NCBI GenBank assembly: GCA_014885115.2
Contig: WKLE02006473.1
Span: 1 to 25,638 of the forward strand
Source of the DNA: Asterionellopsis glacialis
Lineage: Eukaryota; Bacillariophyta; Plagiogrammaphyceae; Rhaphoneidales; Asterionellopsidaceae
DNA length: 25,638 bases
Direction of reading: 5' to 3'
In this document: positions 1-9,817 of the stretch, piece by piece
Layout of the letters: each line of letters opens with the position of its first letter
Position numbering within the stretch: the first letter of the stretch is position 1
Made by a program: the position numbers and the translations under genes
Notes under the pieces: model-generated
What the model was told of the DNA's origin: nothing
Database searches by the model: none
Seen by the model: only the letters and a program-made list of their open reading frames with translations

Positions 1-78
1 ATTTGTTGATAACAAACAGTCAATGGACACTTCTGATAATTTTTCTTTCTTTTTAATTTACGTTTTGGATCTCTAAAG

Positions 79-1254
79 TAACTGGATCAAATACTGGGTA
101 AGTTCGAATTGAATGTTTCCTGCATCATGTAATTCTATCTCTACGAAAAAGAATTCTTCTAACCTTAGTTTCGCCTGTTTTGGTTCCTCTTGCGTGAGAA
201 GTGTTGGCTTTGAAACAGCGAAATACTTAGTCAGTGATTATGGGTTGGATGTAATTTTAGCATGTCGTTCACGAGATAAAGGATTGGCGGCAGTTGACAA
301 AATTAATCAAGAAGTTTCAAGCAGCAGCAAAAGTGGAAAAGCAATCTTTTTACATCCATTGGATTTAAGTGATTTTGATTCGGTCAAAGAATTTTCAAAC
401 CAAGTGCAAAAGAACTACGACGAAGTGAATGTTTTAGTAAACAATGCTGGTATAAATTCAAGTGAAAAGACTAAGGATGGTTTGGACTCGTGCTTTAAAA
501 CAAATTTCTTGGGTCATTTCCTATTAACAAATCTTTTGATGCCAACCTTGTTAAAATGTCAAGGGAGCCGAGTAATCAATCTGTCTTCTGTTACTCATCA
601 TTTTGTAAACGAGGGCTTGGACGAGAAAGAGTTCCCTGATCAATCTTGGTGGACCAAGCAAGCCATGTATGGCCAATCTGGTATAAATTACAGGACATCC
701 AAATTAGCCGCAATTTTGTTTTCAATGGAATTGAATAAACGTTATGGTTCCAAAGGGCTACAATCAATTGCAGTAAATCCAGGATCGGTGTGAGTAGCGT
801 TTTCTATCATGTTTTGTATCTCGCGGTAGCAAAAACCGTTGAAACTTAGTTTTGTGTTGTGTGTGTGTGTGTTTTCATCACTTTCCCCTAACTAATGTTT
901 CACATGCATCTACTTTTCTCTTCCACACACAGCAATAGTGATATTTGGAGAGGATATCCTCGTTGGATCATTCCTATTTTTCGTTTGCTTTATTTGACAT
1001 CGAAGCAAGGTTCATCGACATCAGTTGCTGCTGCTGTTGGAGATTTCCCACAAACTCAAAAGGATGAAGTGTTGTATTTGCAACCATATCGACAATTTTT
1101 GGGAAGCCAAGAGCATAAACCACCCTTTCCTGCATTTGAAATGTTAGGCCCATACGCTGGATATGAAATTACAACACCAAGATTACCAACTGACGGTGGA
1201 CAAAAAAGTGCTCAAGCATTATGGGAAGTTAGTCAAAAGTTTTGTGGTGTTTAA
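79..1254 (+). CDS. Short-chain dehydrogenase/reductase, three visible exons, 5' partial
   Basis: This is a classical NAD(P)-dependent short-chain dehydrogenase of the retinol-dehydrogenase/WW-oxidoreductase-like type; substrate unknown. Visible exons are about 79-97, 202-789 and 933-1254, with introns 98-201 (GTAAGT...AAG) and 790-932 (GTGAGT...CAG). Joining exons 1 and 2 restores the cofactor motif TGSNTGVGFETAKYL, whose glycines fit TGxxxGxG. Exon 2 carries DLSDFDSV, the NNAG motif, INLSSVTHH with the catalytic Ser, and YRTSK with the catalytic Tyr and Lys. The second junction gives NPGSVNSDIWR, usual after the active site. The ATG at 113 lies inside intron 1, so a start there is wrong and would lose the glycine motif. 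A pyrimidine tract at 40-54 and AG at 77-78 suggest that exon 1 also has an upstream acceptor, so the first exon should lie outside the window. Intron 2 contains a short TG repeat. Family call secure, 5' end unresolved. Confidence 0.88.
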
Positions 1255-1532
1255 AAAATCATTGAATCCAAGCTGAAATGTACGCAAAAATAATCGAGTA
1301 ATTTAAAACCCTTTTCATAAAACATAACGAATGAAATAAAAACTTGGAATGTCTTTTTTTTAAATTGCTCTCACTTATACTTATTGCGACGTACAAATAA
1401 TTAAACTGTTACAACAGGCGCGTTCACGTCATCGCCTCCACTTTCTTCTCTCTTCCAAATTGTATCCCTCAAAGTATATCCATAATTTTCTGCCCCTCTT
1501 CTCGCCCCCGAAATTTTTCATATATTATGCAT

Positions 1533-2525
1533 TCAATTCTTATGAACTATGAATCGGATAATATCAAAGACACTTACAACACCAATGGGTTTACTGTCTT
1601 CATCAGTAACAAAGACTCTATGATATCCAGTTTTAGCGAGAAGATGCAATACACGTCCAACTGTTGCATCAGATTCATGGATTAGACAAACGGGGTATCG
1701 ATCCTTTCCACCTTTAGCAAATTGAGTTTGCCTTACAGCTGCTAAATACGACAAGATGTCTTGTTTCATGGCAGTTTTACCTTGATCAATAGCTGCCATT
1801 TTAACATCTCTTGCACTTGTATTACCCAATAATTTGCCTTCATCATCGACAACAGCTAAACCAGATATATTTTGACGATCCATAACTTCAAAGGCTTCAA
1901 ATGCTGGTGCGTCGTCACGGATACATACAATTTCTTTATTGTATTCCAATCCAACATCAGCCAGCGTCTCATCAAGTTTGTCAGCGCTGACCTTATCAGC
2001 TAAGAATTTGCATAATCCTGATCTGGATATGATATTGACACAACGATTTGTATCAGATCCGTTCGTGATACCCACACGATGACACTTGGGATCTGCTAAA
2101 AGTGTTGCCAATTCAATCAAATTGGCGTCGGTTTTACATGACATGAATGGATGACGTCCACTTAAATAGGTTAGATTGAACAAGGCGTCTTTTTCCTTTA
2201 TCATTTCTTCAAATGATTTCACCCATATGGTCGTATCATGTCCGGGCTTTGGTTCATTCTCCAATGCCTTAGAGGCAGCAACGACAGCACTTAAAATGTC
2301 TCTCATATCAAAGAAACCTATGTATTTCTTGGCACTATCATTCCATACCGGTGCACCTAAAATATTATTTGTCCATAATGTGTCAGCTGCATCAATTGGT
2401 TTCGTTTCAGAATCGATTTCAATCACAGTTTTGATGTGTGGATTGACACCAATAATATCTTCAACTGTCTGCCCTTCCAAAGCTTGGTATAAAGCTTTGA
2501 CACTCTTGCTGTTACTTCCTTCCAT
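1533..2525 (-). CDS. Four-CBS-domain protein, AMPK-gamma/SNF4-like
   Basis: An uninterrupted 330-residue reading frame with four CBS modules and almost nothing else. Approximate positions are 35-85 (ending IGFFDMRDILSAV), 126-176 (CHRVGITN...SRSGLCKFL), 198-245 (ISGLAVVDDEGKLLGN) and 277-328 (HRVFVTDEDSKPIGVVSVFDI). Two Bateman pairs in about 330 residues match the build of AMPK gamma/SNF4 subunits and plant CBSX-type proteins, which bind adenine nucleotides and regulate partner enzymes. The hydrophobic-Gly-hydrophobic-Ser/Asp-hydrophobic-DI endings of modules 1 and 4 are well kept. No signal peptide or membrane segment is evident, so a cytosolic or nuclear location is likely. It converges with the dehydrogenase gene to its left. 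Whether it is a true AMPK gamma subunit or another CBS regulator cannot be told without alignment. The ATG at 2525 is the first methionine and lies just after a likely splice acceptor. Confidence 0.85.
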   Translation of the reverse strand: MEGSNSKSVKALYQALEGQTVEDIIGVNPHIKTVIEIDSETKPIDAADTLWTNNILGAPVWNDSAKKYIGFFDMRDILSAVVAASKALENEPKPGHDTTIWVKSFEEMIKEKDALFNLTYLSGRHPFMSCKTDANLIELATLLADPKCHRVGITNGSDTNRCVNIISRSGLCKFLADKVSADKLDETLADVGLEYNKEIVCIRDDAPAFEAFEVMDRQNISGLAVVDDEGKLLGNTSARDVKMAAIDQGKTAMKQDILSYLAAVRQTQFAKGGKDRYPVCLIHESDATVGRVLHLLAKTGYHRVFVTDEDSKPIGVVSVFDIIRFIVHKN

Positions 2526-3807
2526 TGTCTGATATCAGTTAGTATTTTTTATACTCTATATTTCGGTTACTACTATTCGATAGGTTTGTATCACTTGACA
2601 CTTTTGCTCTTGAAAATGTGTTTTGTTTTGCTTTTTGAGTCGTTCGTGTGTGGTTCCTAGACTGAGATTACGTGTATAGTTTACTTTGTTCGTGGGTTGC
2701 GAATTAGGCGCTCTCTTGTCCTCTTTCGTTTCTTTTCCTTATTGTTTGTTTGTGAGTGGTTGTACTCGAATTTACGTACGATATATTGTTTTTGTGTGTA
2801 GTTTTTGGACAACAAAGCATGCGCAAATAACAGTTCTGTTGCCAAGGATTCTTTTAGGGTTCGCATCCGAAATCGATTCGATCGACTGATTCGATTTATT
2901 GTGTGCAGTTTGTATGTAGGATCCGTACCAGATATGTTTTTTCATTCGTGACCGTTAAACAATCGTGACTCGTGACACATTCGAGATCTGGCACTACTCG
3001 ACATCACACATCATCATCTCACCTGACCCTTGATCTGACGATTAATTAGACTACCTACCTAGCCAGAGTTCTAACTTCAAAGAGTCTGATTGGAAAATAC
3101 ACCCAACGTCATGAATGTGGAAGTGACATATAGATTGTCACAGTTGTGTTGGCATCAATTACCCTAACCCTTTGACAGCAACATACAATCATGTAGATAT
3201 TGCCATTTTTCGCTCACTTTTTTAAGGCTGAGATTGACTGTCTCTTACATCATCGATATTTGTCGAATTCAATACTGTGTACTCGAGTAATACAAGCACT
3301 CTAAAACCGACCATATCAGTTCCTTTCAAGGTTGACCCGTACGCGTAGAATCATAAAACAATACCGAGATTCCTCTCTGGCAGCGATTCTTTGCCATGGA
3401 CCTTCAAGTGTTCGCCTTTCCCTCCCAGACAAAAGATATCTCATTTCTAACTTTTCATATTACTAGCTATATTATGTTTTGCTATATAAGACATACGTAC
3501 ATGATAACACCTGAACATTTTTCTCAAATGTTCTAGCTACTTTCTTTCTTTTCTTCTTTAAATGATATGTTCCCACATTCCAACTGCTGTTCATTTGGGT
3601 GACGAAAGCACGATTCTACTTTTCCTCCACTTCAACTTTTAAAGAACAGCTCAATTTCTTTTACCCACCTCCCAGTGAAGCGGAACACAACAATCTTATT
3701 TGAGTATCTTCTTTTCATCTCATTTGTCTCTGTCTTTCTCTATCTAAACCATATTCTCCGATCTATCTTTGCTATAGTTACTCCTCTTTCAAGTTGTTTT
3801 TGAAAGT
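2526..3807. other. Intergenic stretch between the CBS gene and the BTB gene
   Basis: About 1.28 kb with no convincing gene. The left end is the 5' side of the CBS gene (- strand) and includes a possible 5'-UTR splice acceptor. The right end should hold the 3'-UTR of the BTB gene. Between about 3530 and 3790 the + strand is strongly pyrimidine-rich. Short open frames near 2680-2890 on both strands show no recognisable motif and look like chance. Confidence 0.6.
2529..2544 (-). promoter_or_regulatory. Possible 3' end of a 5'-UTR intron of the CBS gene
   Basis: On the minus strand a TACTAAC box (2544-2538), the strongest form of a branch-point sequence, is followed within about ten bases by CAG (ending at 2529). 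It lies three bases upstream of the ATG of the CBS gene. This would remove an intron from the leader. The matching donor was not located with confidence. Confidence 0.4.
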
Positions 3808-5844
3808 TTACAGTAATGCACGTTCATCATGTTCAGATGGCATTGCTACACTCCAAAATTTACGAAATGATATTGTTCTTCCGGAAGTAATAGAATTTTC
3901 CGCAGCAGTAGTAGATTCTTCATCCACTCTTGCCATATCATTCCCAGTAGCAGCACTCCTACTACTTGCAGTAGTTGTTGTATTGGCATAAATCCATACA
4001 CGATACGATTGCGCCTTATCTATACATTGTTGTTCCGTTTGACAGGATTTATGAAACAACAAATTGATGATTCGTACTAAATTTTCTAATTTCGATGTCC
4101 CATTCCCCACAGAGGTACTACCACCTTGCACACTCATATTGAAGTTAACAATTCGTTGTAGTTCCTTGGTAAATAATTCGTAATTATCAAAGGTAACATT
4201 GCATCCCTCCTTTAATACACGATAAATATAATCACCAGCATACGAAGAATTACCCATCGACGACGATGTGGACACATCTTGATCTTGATAGTAATGAGTT
4301 GTCTGCTGCTGTTGTTGTTGTGTTGAAGATGCAAGATTGGCTCGTCGTCGAATGCGGATCGTCCATAAATATTCTTCAAATCGAATTAACCTTGATTTGA
4401 CTTTCGACAAATTATCAATACGGACACGTTCACCCAATTCAGGTATGGCAGAAATGTACCCCTGTGCACGGGATACCTCACCAATGCATCGTACTACATC
4501 ATCTGTACTTAAATCAAACAAGGCTGACCCATGTTCACCACCACCTGCCGACGATGAAGGTTTTTTCAAGGCATCTAATTCATATTTCAAATCAGTGACT
4601 TCTTGATGTGCTACAGCCAATGCATTTTCTAATAATAAATTTTTAATTTCCAAGGATAATTCAGCATATTCATTATGGCATGTTTGTCGTTTCTTCTTAT
4701 CTCGTCGTGATAATGTTGTTGTGGGTGATGATGGGGATTTAGGACGATAATGATTCCTATCTTTATGAGTCTTGTTGTGTTTACATTTGCTAGATGATGG
4801 AGATGACGGCGAACCAATAGGAGGTGATGATGGATCTACCATTGTTGTCGATTGTGAAATGTCAACTGCATGGTACACAGATTCTTTCCATGTTTCAGAT
4901 GCTGCTTGAATACATCGATCTTTCAAAGATGGACCATTGATGTATCCACCACTATCATTATGTGCAGAAGTGGTAGTAGTTGTAGGATGATCTGTTGCTA
5001 ATTTGAGTAAAAACATGGCACTATCTGGATGAATTTCAGGCATTATGGATGGATGCGTCACTATCGACAAGAATTGTCGATCTAATACAAAGTCGTTAGA
5101 TGGTTCTCCTTCAACGTCATCTTGGTGATGGTGCTGTTGCTGGTGTAACTTGACATATGCCTTGACACGACAACTTAATCGTTTACTTTCACATTGTAAT
5201 TTAGGTGATGATACAACAGCTTGAAATAATTCAGGTGGCAATTTAGATAATAAATCATTATCAATCCGCACAAAGTCTCTTGCCAATACATCTACGGTAG
5301 CTGTGACTATTTTTTCATCCATGTAGATTTCGGCTTCTTGCAGGTATAATAACGATGTGAGGGGTGTAAGGTCCGGTTCAATAAAGGTATTGACATCTTG
5401 AAATAGTTCTTCAATGCCAAAATAAATAGATAAATAGCGAAGGGCGACTGCTGATTCTGTGGTGACCTTGGCAGCTTTCGAACTGGAATACAAAAAATCT
5501 AGCATATCAGGAAATGCCGTGGCAGCTGAATCTTCCAATTCAATTGTACTTGTGGAATTGGAAGATTCTGCAAATCCATACAAAGTATCAGAGGACATTT
5601 GAAGACGAAATAATCTTGTAAAATATTGACTGCGTCGTACACCTGCACCTAAAAAGTTTTTATGAACATGATACGTAGATACTTGTCTTGAATTTTTGGA
5701 GGTAACAATAATTGTCCAATCACTTAAACTTTCTTCAGGATCTAATCTCCAAGATACACTACGTTTTTTATCTCTTGAATTTGTAGCTTCACCACCACTA
5801 CTGGGATCAAAGTTATAACAAAAGGCACCTAGATCAAGTGCCAT
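3808..5844 (-). CDS. BTB/POZ domain protein with low-complexity linkers and coiled coil
   Basis: A single 678-residue frame. Residues about 40-155 form a BTB/POZ domain: SDWTIIV opens the fold, YHVHKNFLG is the usual 'H+xxL' helix, and FPDMLDFLYS is the conserved Phe-Leu-Tyr segment. A helical BACK-like stretch follows (about 160-235, FIEPDLTPLTSLLYLQEAE). The middle is disordered: a His/Gln run near 235-240, Ser/Thr/Pro-rich tracts near 335-395, and a polyglutamine run near 535. A predicted coiled coil lies near 405-440 (LSLEIKNLLLENALA). The last 140 residues (DYIYRVLKEGCNVTFDNYEL...) are compact but match no family I recognise. BTB proteins often act as oligomerising adaptors, for example for cullin-3 ligases; that role is inferred here, not shown. 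The SDWT-type BTB opening is one I associate with an expanded diatom family (from memory). No membrane segment. The ATG at 5844 is the obvious start. Confidence 0.8.
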   Translation of the reverse strand: MALDLGAFCYNFDPSSGGEATNSRDKKRSVSWRLDPEESLSDWTIIVTSKNSRQVSTYHVHKNFLGAGVRRSQYFTRLFRLQMSSDTLYGFAESSNSTSTIELEDSAATAFPDMLDFLYSSSKAAKVTTESAVALRYLSIYFGIEELFQDVNTFIEPDLTPLTSLLYLQEAEIYMDEKIVTATVDVLARDFVRIDNDLLSKLPPELFQAVVSSPKLQCESKRLSCRVKAYVKLHQQQHHHQDDVEGEPSNDFVLDRQFLSIVTHPSIMPEIHPDSAMFLLKLATDHPTTTTTSAHNDSGGYINGPSLKDRCIQAASETWKESVYHAVDISQSTTMVDPSSPPIGSPSSPSSSKCKHNKTHKDRNHYRPKSPSSPTTTLSRRDKKKRQTCHNEYAELSLEIKNLLLENALAVAHQEVTDLKYELDALKKPSSSAGGGEHGSALFDLSTDDVVRCIGEVSRAQGYISAIPELGERVRIDNLSKVKSRLIRFEEYLWTIRIRRRANLASSTQQQQQQTTHYYQDQDVSTSSSMGNSSYAGDYIYRVLKEGCNVTFDNYELFTKELQRIVNFNMSVQGGSTSVGNGTSKLENLVRIINLLFHKSCQTEQQCIDKAQSYRVWIYANTTTTASSRSAATGNDMARVDEESTTAAENSITSGRTISFRKFWSVAMPSEHDERALL

Positions 5845-7086
5845 GGTATTTATTTATTACACTCTATTGATCTTTACTTTTTTGTTTTGCAACGTTTGGA
5901 TGGGTTTCAAATTGGCAGTAATACGGATAACACAGCGTGGGTGTACGTTTCTTTCCTTCTTCTCTGCCAACTTTTTTGACTTCTCTAGCAAATTATGAAA
6001 TGAAAGGTTTGTCCAATTGCTTTCCCCCGGTGGTGTATGATGTATTCTTATGTACAACTAATGGACAACTTCCGATATCGATAGTTTCGTTTTGTTTTGG
6101 GGTCTAGAGCTCTCGAGTGAGTTTGTTTAAAACACTTTTTTTCTTTTGATTACAAAACAGCAGCAGCAAAAAGAAATAATAATTTTACACGATACTGCAT
6201 TAAGAATAAAACAGATCTCACGTCGGCGCCCCGCGAACAATAATAATACTTCACCAACGGCCAAGTGCTGTTATGGCACCGAGACTAAATAATGACAATG
6301 TGGCAGCGGTCCTATCTACAGCCCCACTCGTCGCAGTCCTGTGAAATAAATCACACACAAACTACTGTTCTCTTTTTATCTTGCAGACTACAGAGAGAAA
6401 ACATTATTGTACATTCGAATCTGTAAAACCTGCACCGAACATGCATGCGGGATATGTGTTCGACAAGAGAGAGATACTTTCATGTGTCTCCTCTTAATTG
6501 TGTTCCGAAGAATTGTCGAAAATTCGGTATTTTATTCATGTTGTATATCAACGGAAAGATTTCTTTCCTATTGTTTGCCACGACTGGGGATGACAGGCTC
6601 GAATTACATAAGAAACATATTTGGAGGGAATTTTTAGTATATAACGCAATTCTTTTTATTTCCTTATGCAGGTGATTAGTATCTTCACCAGATTTGGGTC
6701 CAATAAGATTTCTTTCACTTTCCCAATAAGTTAGAATTGACTTTCTTTTTACTGTATAACGTAATCCACACCCTAAGAGTTTTTGAAAATTGAGAAGGGA
6801 AGAGAGGTGGAAAGAAAAAGTATAGGACGCTTGGGAGTGAGTTGATGCAAAATGATCAAGCTGATGCTGATGGCGGATCTTGATGCCCGGTTGTGATCCT
6901 GAGAGAACCGACAACCTTCTCATATTATTTCTTACAGCGATGACAACGTCGATTTGAATTTCATCGTTCCATCATTTTGCGACTACAAGCCTGCGCCGGA
7001 CATCATCGAATAGACGACTTAATCTGGAGACTAATTTGTCCGGTCTATAATATAAATCACCGACTATTTATTGCTGATCAACGAAA
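5845..7086. other. Divergent intergenic region between the BTB gene and the CX9C gene
   Basis: About 1.24 kb separate two divergently transcribed genes, so promoters for both should lie here. A minus-strand frame at 6480-6923 (147 codons) and overlapping plus frames at 6407-6675 have no recognisable motif and no splice-linked extension. I see no RNA gene or repeat array. Confidence 0.55.
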
Positions 7087-7419
7087 ATGGTGGAAATTAA
7101 GGGTAACGAGTATCCATTTTCGAGTGTGTCATGCAAATGTACATTGCAATATAAAAATATTAAGAAGAAGAAGATCAATCTTTCTGCTACCGGGTCTCCT
7201 GGAAACAATGCACTTATTGGGTTTTTAAGGTGCCAAGTCAAGGCAACTAAAACTTGTTCTGAATTAGAAAAGGAATATACGCTTTGTCACAAAAGTTTTA
7301 TGGGAGTAGGTTCTTACAAGGGCAAAAGAGACTGTGGTGATGAATTGGAAGCTCTTTATACTTGTGTAAAGACTTCAGCTCCATTGAAAAGAAGGTCGAC
7401 CCGATCTCCTTCAAAATAA
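7087..7419 (+). CDS. Small twin-CX9C (CHCH) protein, probably mitochondrial intermembrane space
   Basis: A 110-residue protein whose second half has the twin CX9C signature: C57-x9-C67 (within TCSELEKEYTLCHK) and C83-x9-C93 (within DCGDELEALYTCVK), separated by 15 residues. Proteins of this fold are helical hairpins held by two disulfides, usually oxidised by the Mia40 relay in the mitochondrial intermembrane space. Many assist assembly of cytochrome oxidase or other respiratory complexes. The particular member is not identified. An in-frame TGA lies just upstream of the ATG, whose context (AAAATGG) is good. The first 45 residues are Lys/Ser-rich and resemble no CHCH leader I know. Several possible splice sites occur there, including a TTTTTAAG acceptor just before Cys49, so the N-terminal half may partly be intron. 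It converges with the transporter gene, 150 bases away. No classical mitochondrial presequence, as usual for Mia40 substrates. Confidence 0.72.
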   Translation: MVEIKGNEYPFSSVSCKCTLQYKNIKKKKINLSATGSPGNNALIGFLRCQVKATKTCSELEKEYTLCHKSFMGVGSYKGKRDCGDELEALYTCVKTSAPLKRRSTRSPSK

Positions 7420-7569
7420 GAGAATAGAATAGAGTAACACCCACTATGTTTTTCTTTCATTCTATTTCTCATAAAACGTAAACGCTTATAAATATTTAAA
7501 TTATAGTTTCTTGTGAGGCAAATGAAGACATGGGTCGAAAATGCTAGTAAAAATTAAAGCAATAGTATC

Positions 7570-9315
7570 TTATCTATCTTCTTTGCAGTATGCATATCGT
7601 GTTGTTGATATTAGAGCTAAGCTTGCGACTGTGCATGATAAGGCGAGTGCTGAAACCACAATATGAGTAGTACGAAAACAGTCTTCACCAAAGCATACAT
7701 GAGTGACACTCATGTCTATTCCAACATTATCATATTCGACAATATGTCGTTCGTACACATCTTGTGCAAGAAGTTTGGATAAGAGAAAGGTGCCGAAAGC
7801 ACCTGTTGAACCGTCGTAAAACATGTAGTTTGCGCCTAAATGAGCTGTCCCAAATACTTCTCCAACAATCAATACCAATAGTGGCCACACCATTCCGAAC
7901 GCCAACCCTGTCAAAGCCACACCTACAACAAACGGTACTATAGTGAAGGAGCATGATAAGACCATATGTGCAGTAAATGCAAGAAGCGATGCTATCAAAA
8001 GAAACACTGGTCTCGGAACACCAGAAGCGTGAGCGTAGATGTTCCAATTGACAGCAGCTTCCGAAATCGAACCAGTAGCTACCCGTGATGCCGCCTGTGC
8101 AACACTAAAAAGAGCAAGACTTGCAGGGGTCGTTGAAACAGGCAAATTTAGTGCTTGGACCATCTGGCCTAAATTATTCGTTACAACTGTGCCGGCGCCA
8201 ACCAAAATAGTACAGATGTAGAACAAAAGCCACGCAGGGAGTGTTTGCAACATTTGTGGAAGGCTTAGATCCGTCACTCGTAAATGGGCATCATTATCAT
8301 GTTGAGAATAGTTTTCCACATCAATTAAAGGACTTTGTTCAGATAAAGTATCTTGTTCAATTCTATCAATAGCGTCTCTATCAGTGTTAGTCTGTTTTTC
8401 GAGTGAATCCTTAACGGGCAAGAATAACAGGGATAAAATAGGGCCCATCCACACAGTCAGCAATATTGTCACTAAACCCCAGTTGGTAGACGTTGCAATA
8501 GGTGCGCTATTTTCATTTGTCTCCGCTAGCATAATCATCATACTCGTTGCGACAATCACAGTTGCTTGGACCATGAGACCGGCGTAAAGACTACGAAAGT
8601 GTAGTGGTGTTAAGGTATCTTCGAACTTGCTCTCCAAGAATTCATGCCTTGGCGGAAGCAGTAACAACGCCGGTATTGTTACAGCAACAATCGCAATAAA
8701 AGCAGCCATTGGTAGGAAGTCAAGATTAGACTGACCTTCTGACCGGAGAGCTTCGAAGAGGCAAGCATATGTTCCAGCTCCCAACCCAACATAACCCTTC
8801 GCTGCGCCCACTACGGAACCTTTTGTACCGGGCCCACAATTATAAACGATAATTTTAAAGACACTACCAATGATTAGTGCACAACCCAAAAATATTCCGA
8901 TACCTAACATTGAAAGTATCGCAACGATCCATTCTGTCGAAATCTTCTCCATTTTTCTATCTTCGTCTGGGTTGTTTTCTTTGGAAACAACGACAAAGAA
9001 TCCACGCGCTACACCCCAAAACAACATAAGAGCTACAGCACTCCAGATTCCACCTACGGATAAAGACCATCTTGGACCTAATCTATCAACACAAAGGCCT
9101 GGAATCCAACTGAAAAATCCTGCAAAAAAACTTGCCGATGAAATTGTCTCTAGCTGAGGTTGTGATAAATTCAACGTCTTTTTAAGACTTTCGCCGTATA
9201 TCCCAAAGGAATATATTGCTCCTCCTGTTGTCAAAGATGCAAGAATTGCACATGTAAGTGAAGATATATTACTTTTCTTGTTTAGAAAGGATGTTGATGA
9301 AGATGATTCATCCAT
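7570..9315 (-). CDS. Major facilitator transporter, Nodulin-like (NFD) family
   Basis: A 581-residue polytopic membrane protein with about twelve hydrophobic segments split by an acidic central loop (near residues 300-345, including LSEQSPLIDVENY). The first half fits the Nodulin-like domain: TM1 at about 20-42 with GGAIYSFGIYGESLKK, then ETISSASFFAGFF, and the family-typical GTKGSVVGAAKGYVGLGAG near 165-185. The second half has the matching LVGAGTVVTNNLGQMVQAL helix and a Gly-rich GLAFGMVWPLLVLIVGEVFG. The family is found in plants, fungi and protists. Substrates are mostly unknown, with monocarboxylate, metal-chelate and amino-acid roles suggested for relatives. Membrane location (plasma membrane, vacuole or plastid envelope) cannot be read from the sequence. 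The open frame extends two codons further to a TTG at 9321, but the first ATG is at 9315. It shares a divergent promoter region with the ferredoxin-like gene. Confidence 0.86.
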   Translation of the reverse strand: MDESSSSTSFLNKKSNISSLTCAILASLTTGGAIYSFGIYGESLKKTLNLSQPQLETISSASFFAGFFSWIPGLCVDRLGPRWSLSVGGIWSAVALMLFWGVARGFFVVVSKENNPDEDRKMEKISTEWIVAILSMLGIGIFLGCALIIGSVFKIIVYNCGPGTKGSVVGAAKGYVGLGAGTYACLFEALRSEGQSNLDFLPMAAFIAIVAVTIPALLLLPPRHEFLESKFEDTLTPLHFRSLYAGLMVQATVIVATSMMIMLAETNENSAPIATSTNWGLVTILLTVWMGPILSLLFLPVKDSLEKQTNTDRDAIDRIEQDTLSEQSPLIDVENYSQHDNDAHLRVTDLSLPQMLQTLPAWLLFYICTILVGAGTVVTNNLGQMVQALNLPVSTTPASLALFSVAQAASRVATGSISEAAVNWNIYAHASGVPRPVFLLIASLLAFTAHMVLSCSFTIVPFVVGVALTGLAFGMVWPLLVLIVGEVFGTAHLGANYMFYDGSTGAFGTFLLSKLLAQDVYERHIVEYDNVGIDMSVTHVCFGEDCFRTTHIVVSALALSCTVASLALISTTRYAYCKEDR

Positions 9316-9817
9316 GACCAATCAACACAATATTGTACTGTTATTCCAACTTTTGAACAACAGCTTGTGTTATTGCTATTAGAGGTATTGGAGTGTTGTC
9401 GGTGTCAGTCGTCAATCTCATCAATCACATCATTTATCCCTTGATCACACAATCTGGCCCTACCAGGTAAGGTCCGGTAGATAGCCCTACTTTAGTCTAG
9501 TGTAGTGTTTTGACTTGATTATGTCTTTTCCACTCAGAGTAGTACCTAGTAGAGAGGATACGTTCTAAAACATATTAGGGTTAATTGATCTGGCGGGTAG
9601 TGCCGGCAGGATAGACACAGCGCGCAGTGAGTCAAAATGTCCAAGTTTGCGAGGTATGGGAGACTAATGAAAAGATATGCGAACCGTTGTCATGTTCTGT
9701 CCTTCCCCCGAGGAAAAATGAGAACTCCATCCAGCCCGAAACGAATCTTTGTGTCAAGATGAAAGCAATCCCAGAATAATTTCTCACCTTTTTGAACATA
9801 ACACATTTCAACTGAGC
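9316..9817. other. Divergent promoter region between transporter and ferredoxin-like gene
   Basis: About 500 bases separating two divergently transcribed genes. It contains one TACCAGGTA palindrome at 9461-9469, the same sequence that clusters near 20.5-20.9 kb, followed by a GGTCCGGTAGAT stretch. The coding frame of the ferredoxin-like gene stays open back to 9749, but the signal peptide fits the ATG at 9818. Confidence 0.5.

Noticed and set aside
113..201. Start of the dehydrogenase at the ATG at 113
   Set aside because: The stretch lies between GTAAGT and AAG splice sites, encodes no SDR residues, and would drop the glycine-rich motif.
6480..6923. 147-codon minus-strand frame
   Set aside because: No recognisable motif, no splice-linked extension, and it lies in a divergent intergenic region; likely chance.
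9749..9817. Upstream ATG of the ferredoxin-like gene
   Set aside because: It would place 23 polar residues before the signal peptide; the ATG at 9818 gives a normal plastid presequence.
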